A stretch of DNA of 64,000 bases from Burhinus oedicnemus (lineage: Eukaryota; Chordata; Aves; Charadriiformes; Burhinidae), in the NCBI GenBank assembly GCA_008921705.1, contig VFFE01007039.1:6600-70599 (forward strand), in the 5' to 3' direction. The notes below the pieces were generated by a model. The model searched no databases. It had not been told where the DNA came from and saw only the letters and a list, made by a program, of their open reading frames with translations. Below, in pieces: positions 37,439-49,214 of the stretch. A program made the translations under genes and the position numbers. Every line of letters starts with the position of its first letter. Position 1 is the first letter of the stretch.

Positions 37439-38830
37439 AAGTCAAGAAAAGTCATATCGTGTATGTGCCTCTAGAGATCAAAAGGAGACTTACTAGCCTA
37501 AGGGAAAGGACAGGTTGACAGTAACTTTATACGGCCTTTATGATCTACTAATCCTGAGCTGATCAGAACAGATCACTCAAGTACTGTGAAACCCTATAGT
37601 TCAGCAACATCCTGCCTGCCCTGTGGGCCGTGACCTTATCTCTGCAGTTCCTGAGCATACTTTACCTCTGAAGCTGTGTTGAGGTCTTCAAAAAACAAAT
37701 TTATGGTTCTGCTTTACAGTGCTTGTGCAACAGCACTCTGTTTTCAGTCACATATTTGTGTGGCCACAGCATGCTACTGCAACTCTGTAATTGAAATAAA
37801 GTGGTAGAGTAAGGACCTTTCCAAAGCTGCACCAGCAGCAGCAGTTCAGTCTGTAAGACTCATGCAATCCTTGTCTTTGGCCCAAAGTGTGGCTCTCTGG
37901 CAGCTCAAGCCAACGTAAATCAGCCCTTTCCTTGCAACGATTCTCACGCGACAGCACAGTGAGGCAGTTCAGCAACGTGAGCCAGCTCAAAATGAACCCC
38001 ATCAAAAAACTTTCCGTTAGATGAGCTACCTGAACTTCTCCTCAGGCAGTCTCACAGCATTTCTGCTGGTGCAAGCAAGAGCTGTCGACAGAAGGAGGCA
38101 GGACAGAAAGGCTGCAGCCTCAGTTTAAATCTGTTCGGGCTGCTGTAGCCACTCCCTGAGGCTGCCACATTGATTCTAGTTTCTGGGAAATTAGCTTCAG
38201 CCTATAGAAACTACTGTGACTCAAAATTTGTTTTTGTAAAAGGACCACATGAACTGCAGCTATTGTATTTTGAAATGAAAACGTTTAATCTGCCAAGAAC
38301 TGAGGGCAAACACAAGACTAAAAAAAGAAAAAAAGTGAGCAAAATACTGTAATTGGCTTTTTCATGGATATAACTCTTAAAATGTAGCTTACTTTAAAAT
38401 CATAATGCACGACAGAATATGGTTGTTTATTTAAAATTCTTCCTTTGCTTAGGTCTTTGTATTATTTAAAGCTTGTCGCATATTGACAATCACAAGATAT
38501 GGAAAGAACCATCTATACCGTTCCTTCTCCATAAGGCCATAATATTTGCTTTCCAACTAACTCTGAAAGTGCTTAAAAAAAGAGAAGAAAAGTTTTATGC
38601 TTGTCTTTGGCCATCAGACCAGCTTGCTTTTACTGCCTGAAACATGAATATTATGTCTAGATAACCAAACTCTGACAACTGGAAAATCAGACTAGTTAGT
38701 ACACTGCCATTTTTTTTAAGCAAGAAGACCTTGTCAATTATACCTGTCAAGGGAGTTTGGGCCAAATTGTTAAACTTTTCAAGAAAACAGAATAAAACAT
38801 ATTCCCTCCATGGAGCCCACTTTCACTTAC
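37310..38830. other. Probable intron of locus A; 27-A run
   Basis: Contains a 27-base A homopolymer at 37409-37435. On the minus strand, a strong acceptor-like tract (CCTGTCCTTTCCCTTAG near 37498) is followed four bases later by GTAAGT. I take these as decoy sites. No exon supported. Confidence 0.4.
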
Positions 38831-38885
38831 TTTCCTTGCTCACAAGCACACCATTGGAGACCACAGTGCAAGACCGTCCACAGGA
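38831..38885 (-). CDS. Locus A: possible upstream exon, Ig-like end of ectodomain
   Basis: Minus strand, 55 bp, followed by the donor GAAA|GTAAGTG. In the only open frame it encodes 18 residues and leaves one base, the phase needed by the membrane exon at 37309. Joined, the peptide reads SCTVVSNGVLVSKE, Thr, then VEITLK. This resembles the F-G strands of an Ig C2 domain (C-x-V-S-N ... V-x-L), placed just outside the membrane. Against it, the acceptor (ATAAAGTCTAG) has a poor pyrimidine tract, there is an in-frame stop immediately upstream, and the rest of an Ig domain is not visible in the preceding bases. Treat as tentative. Confidence 0.22.
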
Positions 38886-39318
38886 CTAGACTTTATTACT
38901 GAAACTATTCCAGCTCTTTTGCTCAAGCTACTGCTGTGAACGGCAATCACTAGAATTTCAGTTTAATAGATTTCCTGGCACATAAGATAGTATTTCTGAG
39001 TTGCCTCAGCTTTCCTACATTTGCACCAATGTGAAGTATGATTGGCACTGAGCCAATTTCATTATTCTTAGATGCGTCAATGAGTGTGGAAAGAGAAATG
39101 AAATGGGCAGTTAATCAACACAAAAAAAATCAGATGTTCTGAGGCCAAGAAAGTATTTATATGCTGATGACTCAACTTTTGCAGCACTGTATGCAGCAAG
39201 AACAGGAAATATACTATTGAACCCTCTTATGACAACAACTTTGATGTGAAAGGCCGCAATAGCTTGTTCTCCCTGCTATGATTCAGAAAGCTTGAACTGT
39301 AATCCTGGATTTCTACAG
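38886..39318. other. Non-coding stretch, nothing recognised
   Basis: AT-rich single-copy sequence. No exon, repeat or RNA gene seen. Confidence 0.5.
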
Positions 39319-39381
39319 AATAGAGAGCTTCTGAGCTCATTAAAGGAGATCAGAGAATACAAGGCTTCTGCAGGATACATG
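39319..39381 (+). other. Candidate 63-bp internal exon
   Basis: CCTGGATTTCTACAG precedes 39319 and the strong donor ATG|GTAAGTAAA follows 39381. The interval is 21 codons, phase 0 at both ends, and is open only in that frame. The other two frames stop within a few codons. The peptide starts NRELLSSLKEIREY, helical-looking and charged. It lies on the opposite strand to loci A and B, so it would belong to a separate transcript. No companion exon was found. Confidence 0.25.
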
Positions 39382-42300
39382 GTAAGTAAATGTCTTTCAA
39401 AGACTATGGAAAGAAACACAGGTGGCAAAAGGCTGGCCCTGGGAGCTCTGCTGCTCTTTGACATACAACGCATCTAAGGCTCATCAACCTCTACAGTGGT
39501 GGACCGCTGCTGCTACGAGGTAGGGAAAGAGAGGAGTTCCTCCATCCTTCTATAACGGCATGAAAACTTACTATGTCTGATAGTGATTTTATATCTTGCT
39601 TTAAACCTGTTAACCCAAACACAGAGTTTACGTTGGAATACAGCTGATAGCTACTCTAGAACAAACTTTCTGAACTCAGAAACTACAATTTACTACATCC
39701 TTTCATGAATATTTGTACAGAGGCACAAGACAGCCACTACAAAGTTTAGGAACTTCCTCTTATCTGATGTTTATTGTTTGTTTTTCTTCTTGCATAGCAG
39801 AGGTTCCATGGAGGAGGTGGTGAGAGCAATGTATAATACTACCATCCTGCAGTGGTAATTCTTACAGCAGATATATGCTGGGGCAAGGCTATGAAATTAT
39901 CTGTGTGCCTGATTTTAATGTCACTACAAATTGGAAGAAACTGAAAATTTATCAGTGGATTTAGATTAGTTAGCTTCAATAATTTGCAGCGTGCAATCCT
40001 GGTAAATCTGTAGACAGAGACAGTAAATACAGCAAATTGACTGCCAGCTACGCTTGATTTTTTTGATCCCCTTAGTAGTGCTCCACAGGCCAACTGAAAA
40101 CTTTCAGTTTAGTTTCAAATCAATATAAAAATTAAACCCATCCCCCTACAAGTAAAGTGTCGGTTGATTCAGGCTCACAGGCGATGCAACAAAATACAAA
40201 CAAGCTTCATCTTAAAAATAAAAGTGTAAGTGAATGATTTTGTTCAGTATTATTTCAGAGTCAGATAAAACAGGTTTTGGGAACGAGAACATGTGTTTGC
40301 AGAAAAAAAATCCCAAAGAGAACCAAACCAAACCAAGGAGGTCTCTCTTTTTAGAGCTGAATGGGGAGCAGATATGGACATGCAGGAGGTTCACATTTGT
40401 ACCAAGTAATTTCTTTCTCACAGAGCCAAAGCTGATAACTGCTGTTAGGCTCTATTTTATCCTTCTGCTGGAGACTGTCATTCAGATTGTCCTTGCTGCC
40501 TACTAAACAATCCAAGCAGGACAGAAGCAAATTAAGGCCACCGCAGCATAACCAAGCAGCTATCTGTCTTTTTTTATTTCCTCAATATTACCATAATACT
40601 TGGAGATTAAGCTGTCCCTTGAGTGGGAACATCCTTCTCTCTGTTATTGGTTACCTGTGTGGTTGACTCGGTAACTTGCTCACTTGTTTCCTTCTGCTGT
40701 CTCACACTAATACTCTGCAGACCATGTCACACATGGCCCTTTATAATCTCTTGTATAGCGCTCTTGTAGTTAATGATTGCTAGATGTTGACTTTTGCGGC
40801 TCATAAAACCACTAGCGGATATCAAATTTAATAGGTTCAACTGACATCATTGCTGTATTTTATCTCTTGCTTCGAATTACTAAATTTCTGGGGTTTGTGG
40901 GATTAAAAAAAACCATAGCACAACAGAAGAGGCCTTTTAATACTGCTTACTAGCAAATGGCAGTTTCTGACATAACCCAACGGCAACCAGACACTACACA
41001 GTTAAAGGAGAGACACTGCAACACAATAGCTTCCAAGCACCGGTACCTCTGGCAAATGAGCTCCACAGGAGAAGGAGCATTCTTGTTTTCAGAGAAGAAG
41101 CCACCTGGCTCAGACTAATACTTATCCTTCTGAAGACACATCATCTTCCATAAAACACAATGAGGTGCTGAGAGCTTGGGTGAAGCAGCTGGAAGAAAGG
41201 ATGAGAACTAGTCTTACAGGGAAGGAATGGAGGTACTTAAAAAACAAACAGTTGAAGCTTGCAATCATTAAATAACATGTATTATTTACTGAATGCCATT
41301 GGACTGAGCAAGTTTCTTTGCTGGTCACAGTTTACCCATTTTCCCTACCCTGCAATAAGACATGTAATGCTTTGAAAAAACCAGGTGATAGGTGACAACT
41401 AGTTGGAGTGCCCTCCTCCATAAAACTGTGTGTGCCCAGCTCGCAGTCAGAGGCCAGGTGAGCTGGACTGCTTTTCTCCGACTGTGATACTAGTGTGCAG
41501 TAGCTGGTGTGGTGAAACAGGCTGCTCTAACACACCACAGTAACCCCAAGGGTTGTGAGCCGTTGGGAAGGGTGTCTGTGCAGCAAAGCCTTCCAAGCAC
41601 CATAAAACAGTTTTAGTCTTCAGATTATACTATAATGAGATCTTAATCGTGCAAAGTTAAATTTCCCATGATGTCATGACTTCATCACATTAATTTCTCT
41701 CAGACCCCCAACTCACACTATGTGCCAAGCAATCATGGCCATTTTTTTGGATGCATTTTATCACCTCCAAGCTGCTTCTGTAATCTGTAACCCATTGCCA
41801 ACTAAACATTTGCACACCAGGCCCCACAAACACAACCCAGGAAGGGAGTAGAGACAATATTTTATGCTCAGTTGAGCACAACTAGCCTGTTCTCACACTC
41901 TGTGACAGACAGGACATCTAAAGCATGCAAGTTGTATGCACAAATTTTCATCACACTCTGGTCACCAGCATGGAATTTCATTCCATTACCTACATTTAGC
42001 AAACCATCCAAGGCAGACTGTGCTCTACAAAACATCATGTTAACACCACTTTTTAAGAAGAATGGCTGTCATTGCTAAATAGTTTCCAATAAAATAAAGA
42101 TTGTTGAAAAGATGCTCAAATATTATTCTTTCTCCATTCATGGGACATGATTCAGTCACCTTGCCTCTCGCCCTCAGCAATAAAAGTTCTAAATCACCAC
42201 AATCAAAAAGCAGACTTTCCCCCCTTCTTGATCTGGTTAGATTTTGGCAGGGGAATCTTCATCCCTCTAAAATGTAGATGAAGTATTTAGGAAAATGAAG

Positions 42301-44513
42301 CAAAAGGTGCAAAGAAGAGATTTGGGACATCATTGTGTAGTATTTAGCTTCCTTCTGACTGCTAATGTATTTCTCTGGTGATGCAGCTACTAAATAACAC
42401 CTTCTTGTACTTAAACATAACTAGTCAAGGTTGGTCTTTTTCTTTTTTTTTCCCCTCTCCCTTTCTCCTCCTTTCCTATTCAATAGTAGCTCTCTGCACA
42501 TGGGTGGACCCTGATAGCTGGAATTGCACGTTAATACCTAGAACTCCATGAAGAAGTTCAGTTGTGAATAGCAGAGGTGTATGATGTTGCACTGGCTGCT
42601 GTTTTTTTAGGACTACGTATACCTGCACATCTTAGTCTACATTACTGCTGTACTTCAATCTGCCCTAGTACATGTAATTTAGTCACTCTGGATTTTTCCA
42701 ACAGTGCATACGAAATGCAGTTTACTCTGAGTAATAATACAGGAGGAAACAACTAATGATTACAGGTAGAGAAAGACAAGAATGCACAAGACAGACCTTA
42801 CAATCTATTTTAGGTGATGATGTAGCTCTCATATTGTTGCACAAGAGTTTCTCATGCTCTATGATCATCACACCACCTTCATCAATGGACCACATATTCT
42901 TACCTTCCTCTTTCTTACCTTCCTCTCCTAAGAGGATCACATGGAAACTTAAACCTGTTATCTAACTGTTCTTTAAACTCCTGACATTGGTAAAGGAGAT
43001 TTGAATGAGAGGAGAGGGAACAGAGAGAAGTCTATGCACAGATGGTGAAAAGGCATAAGGGAGAGGTGTGGAACAGAGAAACAAAGAAATCTAAAGATCT
43101 TTTCTGCCATCAGCTTGATTAGCTTTTTGACCAGAATACAGGCACTTCCATGACTTTTCAAACATCCAACTTGTCACAACATAGCACAAGGAGATCTACA
43201 GCATAAATGATCCAAATCCATAACCACAGCTTCCCAAGTGGGAGTTAACAGACTTTGGGATACCAGCAGGTGCAGGGACATGATTATTTGTTACTTTTTT
43301 TTTTTTTTTGTATTGGGCTCCTTTAATATTAAAATAGCACTATTCATAATTCATCCCCCCTCCACCAGCTACTGAAGCACCTTCATTTAAAGAAAAAAGG
43401 ATTTACTTTGATGTTAAGTGCATGCATGAATGAAATATACACCTAAAGGACATTTAATGATATTTGAACAAATACTTTCCAGCAATCATTCTAATTTTAA
43501 TTATCTAGTGAATGAACCCTGCCTCTGAAGAAGTCAATTGGTATTTTGCAGCCAGTCCCTCACTATGGGCTGTGTCTCCCAGTTCAAACCTGCTTTGCAG
43601 CTTTTGCACTAGTATTTTTCATTTTGCGCTCTAGTTTTACAGCCTCTCAATTTTTTCCTCTGGTTTTGATTTTTAAATGCTCTTTGTTTCTACCTATATA
43701 ATTAAACACAGTGCACTCAAAATAAAATGTGGGAAAAAAATATGTGAAAATAAAATTCAGGAAAGTTGCAAGCAATTTTTCCAGCAAAAAATACTACACG
43801 CTGAAAAATACATAAATAAATATTTTAATAAGCCTCATACAAACAGGCACATGCCTACTCATACCTCCAAATTCTCAGAGCTCTTGGATGAGACTTGTCT
43901 TATATTTGTCTTAGTCCCTCAAGTTACAAACATCTTAAAGTTAAAAAAGATAGACTTGTTAATAACGCACAAATGTTCATAGACATAACATCTTTACAGA
44001 TAGATACCCTCTGTGAGCAGATCAAGCCACTCTCCATATGTATTTAAACGTAGTGGAAGGCTGGAGTTTTTAAGTTGTCAGATCTGTGCCTGGGTAAGAG
44101 GGGTTCTATTTTCACTCTTCGAGCAGCGAGAGATTAGCAGCTTGAAATCACTTTGACAGTTTCAGTTACTCTATTGCATACCGCAGGGAATTTTAATTCC
44201 AACCTGTGAAATTGTAATTGCTTCTCAAGAAGAGCGGAAGGATTCTGGGTAATGGACACAGCCAAGCTCAATGTCAGAGTTGCCAGTTGCTGCCACTTCA
44301 GATATTACTTGCTGTTATTCAAAAATCACTCCAGCTTTCCATATGGGAAGTTGAACTGGGGAGTGAAACTGCATTAAAAGAAGCTGTCAGATGTTCAGAG
44401 ATATGCAGGCAATGATGTGACAGAGGTGGACGAACTCTCCTCAAAAGGTACCTTCTCCTTCTTTCTCCCTCTTGCTTTATAGAACAAGCTTTACATAAAC
44501 CACTTTACATCAC
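39382..44513. other. Non-coding stretch with a 43-nt pyrimidine tract
   Basis: 42435-42477 is an uninterrupted 43-base pyrimidine tract on the plus strand, and a T-run lies near 43290-43308. A minus-strand donor CAG|GTAACC at about 40655 closes a 60-bp frame with a poor acceptor, which I do not call. No gene recognised. Confidence 0.5.
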
Positions 44514-45150
44514 CCTGCAATGTGCGCTCGCAGCCCAGGAGGCCACCTGCCTCCTGGGCTGCATCAAAAGAAGTGTGGCCAGCAGGTTGAGGGAGGTGAT
44601 TCTCCATATCTACTCCACTCTTGTGAGACCCCATCTGGAGTACTGCATCCAGCTCTGGAGCCCCCAACATAAGAAGGACATGGACCTGCTGGAGTGGGTT
44701 CAGAGGACGGCCACGAAGATGATCAGAGGGCTGGAGCACCTCTCCTATGAAGACAGGCTGAGAGAGTTGGGGTTGTTCAGCCTGGAGAAGAGAAGACTCT
44801 GGGAGACCTTATAGTGGCCTTCCAGTACTTAAAGGGGGCCTACAGGAAAGATGGGGAGGGACCCTTTGTCAGGCAGTATAGCGATAGGACGAGGGGTAAT
44901 GGTTTTAAACTGAAAGAGAGTAGATTTAGATCAGATATTAGGAAGAAATTCTTTACTGTGAGGGTGGTGAGATGCTGGAACAGATATTGCTCAGAGAGGC
45001 TGTGGATGCCCCATCCCTGGAGGTGTTCAAGGCCAGGTTGGATGGGGCTTTGAGCAACCTGGTCTAGTGGAAAGTTTCCGTGCCCATGGCAGGGGCATTG
45101 GAACGAGATGATCTTTAAGGTCCCTTCCAACGCAAACCATTCTGTGATTC
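44514..45150 (+). mobile_element. CR1 LINE, 5'-truncated, plus strand
   Basis: Starts near GCAATGTGCGCTCGCAGCCC and ends ACCATTCTGTGATTC, the 3' terminal repeat of CR1. Codes in two overlapping frames for the region downstream of the reverse transcriptase core ([29 protein letters not shown], then QYLKGAYRKDGEGPF in the next frame). A frameshift near 44812 and a changed C-terminus show decay. A local rearrangement at the 5' end makes a perfect 13-bp inverted repeat (44531-44543 with 44549-44561). Same subgroup as the copies at 50918 and 55494, in the opposite orientation. Confidence 0.95.
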
Positions 45151-46797
45151 ACTTCTTTTATTTCATTTTCTTTTTCTAAACAAGTATACCATTAATAGAA
45201 AGCTACAATGAAAAGATTAAATGAAAAATTCCTTCACCATCCAAAACTATGCACAAGTAGGACATAAAAAGTCTGCACTTAATGTTGTTCAGAAGAGATT
45301 TAAGATGTCTTTGCTATTCAGGTCTTGTGGTTTGCAAGATTCCTCACTGAAAACAGCCAAAGAGAACTCAGAGCTACCACAGACATTTAAGAAAAATAGT
45401 TGAGGCTTCCTTGGTACCAAAAGGAAATCAGATTCTTTTTTGCTTTAAAAAAAAAAGAGCACTGAATTTAGACTGCTTATTAGCAGACACATTCTCTAAT
45501 GATGAGTGTGTTCATGCATGTGTGAGGGTGAGATCAATTGACTGTGGGGAAACTTCTCCTGCAACGACATCATTAACTTGGAGTGCAGTAGGTTTCTCAC
45601 CCACCCTGATGGCCTGTAAAGAGAGAACACTTGGTGGAAGTAGGCCTCAAACATAATACCGAGGTAAAAATTAAAAATGCCACCTGGCATGGCAGTTAGA
45701 AGCATTCAGGGAGCCAAATGGGAGCAAAAATCGCAGATCAAACATGTTCAGGTCAACCCGTTCCATGAAGTAGATACACTTCTACAGTCCACTCTGCACT
45801 GACTGAGGTTTCCCAGCCTTCAACAGTAGCCCCAGGCAGCACGCAGTTTGGGTTTTACTGGAAGGTCCAGATGAGCTGTTTGTCCAGAATTTACTTGTTC
45901 AGCTCAGTGTCTTTGAAAGCTTTCATTGTAAATAAACAGGAGCAAATGACAAATGCTCTACTGCTCGACAATACAAAGTGTCAAAAGGCCCTCTCAAAAT
46001 CTAAAGGAAGATAATAAAATACTTGATAAACAACACTTCCTATTTATCAGGTTAAAGCTCAGTTTAAGACTATACTGCATCTGTGGGTAATGTCATTTAC
46101 AAAGTCTTCTTCACCCTCTTTCTGCACCTTGTGTTACTTCTAAGAAAATAAGCTCGTCCCATTAAAGCCAACGATGCACAGAATCTAAATCACAAGCTTC
46201 GTAAATCTCTGTAACAGCTGATGCAATGAGTCTGTAATTGCTACGATTAGATAAGCTAGAGTGGCTGACAGAGAGAGTGCTAGAGGCACAGAGCATATTT
46301 GCATAGTTTATTCCCATCAAATGCAGAAATTTGGCTCAGACATAATGATTTTGTCAACTCATAGTTTTCCTGAGAATCTTGTGATACGTGGTACTTTCCT
46401 GAAAATTTAAGCTCCCAGAGTCAAGTGGGGTTTTTTTGAGTATTTCAGATTTGTTAAAAATGTAAATTACTGATTGTTACATATTCACAGTTGTAAAAAA
46501 AAAGCCTGAAAAAAACCAAGCAGAAGTAAATCAAGAGCACAGGTTTTTTAAAAAAATCTCATGAATTTTGAGTCTTGGCTCATGACCTTTAGAGGTTGCA
46601 ATAAGAAATGTAATATTCAAGTCATTACACACCTAATTTGCTGAAGACAGTTACATTTGTTGTTATAATTCACAGACTGTACTGAAAGCATCATGGTGGA
46701 ATTTCCTGATTAATTGTCTGTAACTACTAGGAATCCTCGGTTTATAAAGTACAAGGCACCCTTCCTAGGGGATTATTCATCTGCACGATAGAGCCAC
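45151..46797. other. Non-coding stretch
   Basis: AT-rich, nothing recognised as a gene. The segment around 46190-46330 includes an octamer-like ATTTGCAT and could be regulatory; this is composition only. Confidence 0.5.
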
Positions 46798-47372
46798 TGT
46801 ATTGGCTTTGGCTGGGATAGAGTTAATTTCTTCATCATAGCTCGGATGGGGTTATGTTTTGGATTTGTGAGCAAAGCAGTGTTGATAACACAGGGATGCT
46901 TCAGCTGTTGCTGAGCAGTGCTTGCACAGCATCAAGGCCTTTTCTGTTTCTCACGCTGCCCTGCCAGCGAGTAGACTGGGGGTGCACAGAAGCTGGGGGG
47001 GGACACAGCCAGGACAGCCGACTCCACCTGACCAAAGGGATATTCCACACCATATGACATCGTGCTCACCAATAAAAGCTGGGCGGAAAGAGGAAGAAGG
47101 GAAGGACATTTGGAGTGATGGCGTTTGTCTTCCCAAGTCACCGTTACATGTGATGGAGCCTGGCTTTCCTGGAGGTGGCTGATGGGAAGCAGTGAAAGAA
47201 TTCTTTGTTTTGCTTTGCTTGCATGCGCAGCTTTTACTTTACCTATTAAACTGTCTTCATCTCAACCCACAAGCTTTCTCACTTTTACCCTTCCGATTCT
47301 CGCCCCTGTCCCACTGCGGGGGAGTGAGCGAGTGGCTCTGTGTTAGCTGCCTACCGGGGTTAAACCGCAACA
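46798..47372 (+). mobile_element. Solo LTR of an avian ERVL-like endogenous retrovirus
   Basis: A 575-bp unit starts TGTATTGGCTTTGGCTGGG and ends GGTTAAACCGCAACA, giving the TG...CA termini of an LTR. It matches an abundant avian LTR that I know as the TguLTR5/ERVL type; the name is from memory. In the plus orientation it holds a TATA-like AATAAAAGC (47071-47079) and, 170 bp on, ATTAAA (47245-47250), consistent with U3-R-U5 order. No gag, pol or env sequence follows on either side, so it is a solo LTR left by recombination. The 5-bp flanks (GCCAC and GGCAT) agree at only three positions, so the target duplication is decayed or the ends are slightly off. Confidence 0.85.
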
Positions 47373-48446
47373 GGCATGTAGGCAGCTCAGCTCCGTCTGT
47401 GCTGGATATGACACAAACATACTAAAAAAAAAAAAATACAGTTCCTGCTCTTAATGTTTCAAATAGACTTTGCAAAAGGAAGTTTGGATGAAGATCCAAA
47501 AAGGTGACAAAGCATGAATGAATGAACAAACAATATCACACAGTCAGCTGCTGGCAGAACTGGGCACAGAGTCCAGTCCCTGACTGACCAGCACCATCTC
47601 AAGATGCGTGGAGATCCTGTCATGACAAAAATGCCTTGAAGAAAGTAATTAGAAATTTGCAGTGTGCAAAATGTAACCTCTCCACTAACAGAACAATATT
47701 GTCTTATACACAGTGTGATGCAATGCACAGCTCATACTAGATTCACATTTAGTTCTCTGAGCATATACTAAATCTATAGAGACTGTATTAAATCCATCTT
47801 TTAACAGAACTCTATCACCAGAACTCCACCTTCTCATTCAATGATAAAAACCCAATACCTTTAAAACTATTTCTATGTAAAAAATAATTCTTGTTGTATT
47901 AACAAAACCTAGTAATGCATTGTGAAGTTGAGAGGCAAGATGGCAGGCCAAAAATTCTTTAAGACATGACAGCAAAATCAATAGCAACAAATGACAAACT
48001 TTAATGGCCCGGCAATGTTTGATACTAATGTAAAAAGACACATATCAAACCATCACACTGCATTAAGCAAAATCTTTAAGAAAGCTTTAAATGTTCTGCC
48101 CATAAAAGATCACCAACATCACTCAATGGAAACATGTCTTATAAACTTCATGAGTTTCCGGCATGGAACTTTACCTGCCACAGCAGTTACAAAAAGAGTA
48201 AGCAATGCAAACATTGCATAATTTTAGAAAAAAGGCCAAACATGAAAAAAACTGTTCTGCCAACCAAGGATCTCAAATTTTGGCAAGATATGTCGCCCTA
48301 GAGTTGATTAATATTCTCTCCTATGAATGACAGGAAAGGCATAGGGTGAGTACAAATTATTGCTCAATTCATATTAGCTTTTTTTTTAAAAAAAAAAAAA
48401 AAGAATTGTTGGTAAAAGTGTTTCCTTTGAAGATTTTAAACAGCGG
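47373..48446. other. Non-coding, 3' flank of locus B
   Basis: Downstream of locus B on the minus strand. Contains a T9A15 run at 48379-48402. No gene recognised. Confidence 0.5.
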
Positions 48447-48447
48447 T

Positions 48448-48453
48448 TTTATT
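48448..48453 (-). terminator. Locus B: canonical poly(A) signal AATAAA
   Basis: The reverse complement reads CAATAAAACC, with the hexamer 24 bases after the stop codon at 48478. If used, the 3' UTR would be only about 40-50 nt. Distal signals may also exist further down. Confidence 0.4.
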
Positions 48454-48477
48454 GTTTTCATAAAAGGCTCATTCAGT

Positions 48478-48684
48478 TCACAGTTCTGTTTTCATTCCTC
48501 CGTAGTAAAACATAACAAGAACTGCCAGTAGAGCCAGGCTGACAGACAGTATCTTCAGTCCACCTCCTTCTTGTTGCCATGGCAGCTGCAAAGCCATCCA
48601 CGAACCGAGCGGTGTTTTTACTGGGATCTCAGCAGAAGGGTGTGCTTTCCAGTTTGTGCCATTCTGTGGTGCGTGTCTGAACTC
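48478..48684 (-). CDS. Locus B: terminal coding exon with C-terminal membrane anchor
   Basis: Minus strand, 207 bp: 68 codons and a TGA at 48480-48478. The acceptor AATATATGCGTTTCTTCACAG directly precedes 48684, and the exon begins in phase 0 (GAG TTC AGA). The peptide starts EFRHAPQNGTNWKAHPSAE, has a Pro/Trp/Gln-containing linker (LGSWMALQLPWQQ), and ends with one hydrophobic span, ILSVSLALLAVLVMFYY, plus the short tail GGMKTEL. A single C-terminal anchor with a tiny lumenal tail suggests a tail-anchored or type II membrane protein of the ER, nuclear envelope or mitochondria; location is inference. The frame continues in phase into 49215-49356. The longest ATG-initiated part is only 39 codons, so ORF scans would miss it. 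I could not match it to a named family. Confidence 0.72.
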   Translation of the reverse strand, partial: EFRHAPQNGTNWKAHPSAEIPVKTPLGSWMALQLPWQQEGGGLKILSVSLALLAVLVMFYYGGMKTEL

Positions 48685-49214
48685 CTGTGAAGAAACGCAT
48701 ATATTAAGATTGAAACCGTGTTATGTATTTCTGATTGTACATTCCAAATACAAATAAAATCTTCTCTTTATATTGAGGTTCAAATTAATATCTCTTTTCA
48801 AGACAAACAACAATTCAACCTACACTGCAGCAGGTCATCAGTTTTTCATACAGAAATCTTACCAATGCCATACAAAGTAAATCTTTCAAATGAAATTAAA
48901 CTGCCAAATCAATGAAGCTGTTAGCAACAGAAACAAATCTCCAGACCTCAAAGGTCAAAGAGAGTTGTTTGATGATTATTTTTTTATTTGTTTGTTTTGC
49001 TGCTATCTCACTACTCTCCCATTTTTGGCTTCTTCAAAAGAAATGTCTAACCAGTGATAAAGGGGACCACAACACGACAATCCTTTGCACAGCAGGGCTC
49101 TTCTAAAGTCAATCATCGTCTCCTGGTGCGCCAGCTCAGTGGTGCTTGAAAATCCTCCCACAGGGCTTTTCCTTCCCCCTGACCCTCAGGAGGCAGCTGT
49201 GCTAAAACACTCAC
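48685..49214 (-). other. Locus B: intron (530 bp, phase 0)
   Basis: Minus strand. It starts GTGAGTGTTTTAG after 49215 and ends CGTTTCTTCACAG before 48684. Both sites fit the vertebrate consensus, and a branch-point-like CTTAATA lies about 25 bases before the acceptor. Confidence 0.68.

Noticed and set aside
40655..40720. 60-bp minus-strand interval ending CAG|GTAACC
   Set aside because: Open in phase 0 but with a weak pyrimidine tract and the wrong phase to join locus A.
46798..47372. Open frames within the LTR (46854-47425) as genes
   Set aside because: They overlap on both strands within a non-coding LTR and match no retroviral protein.
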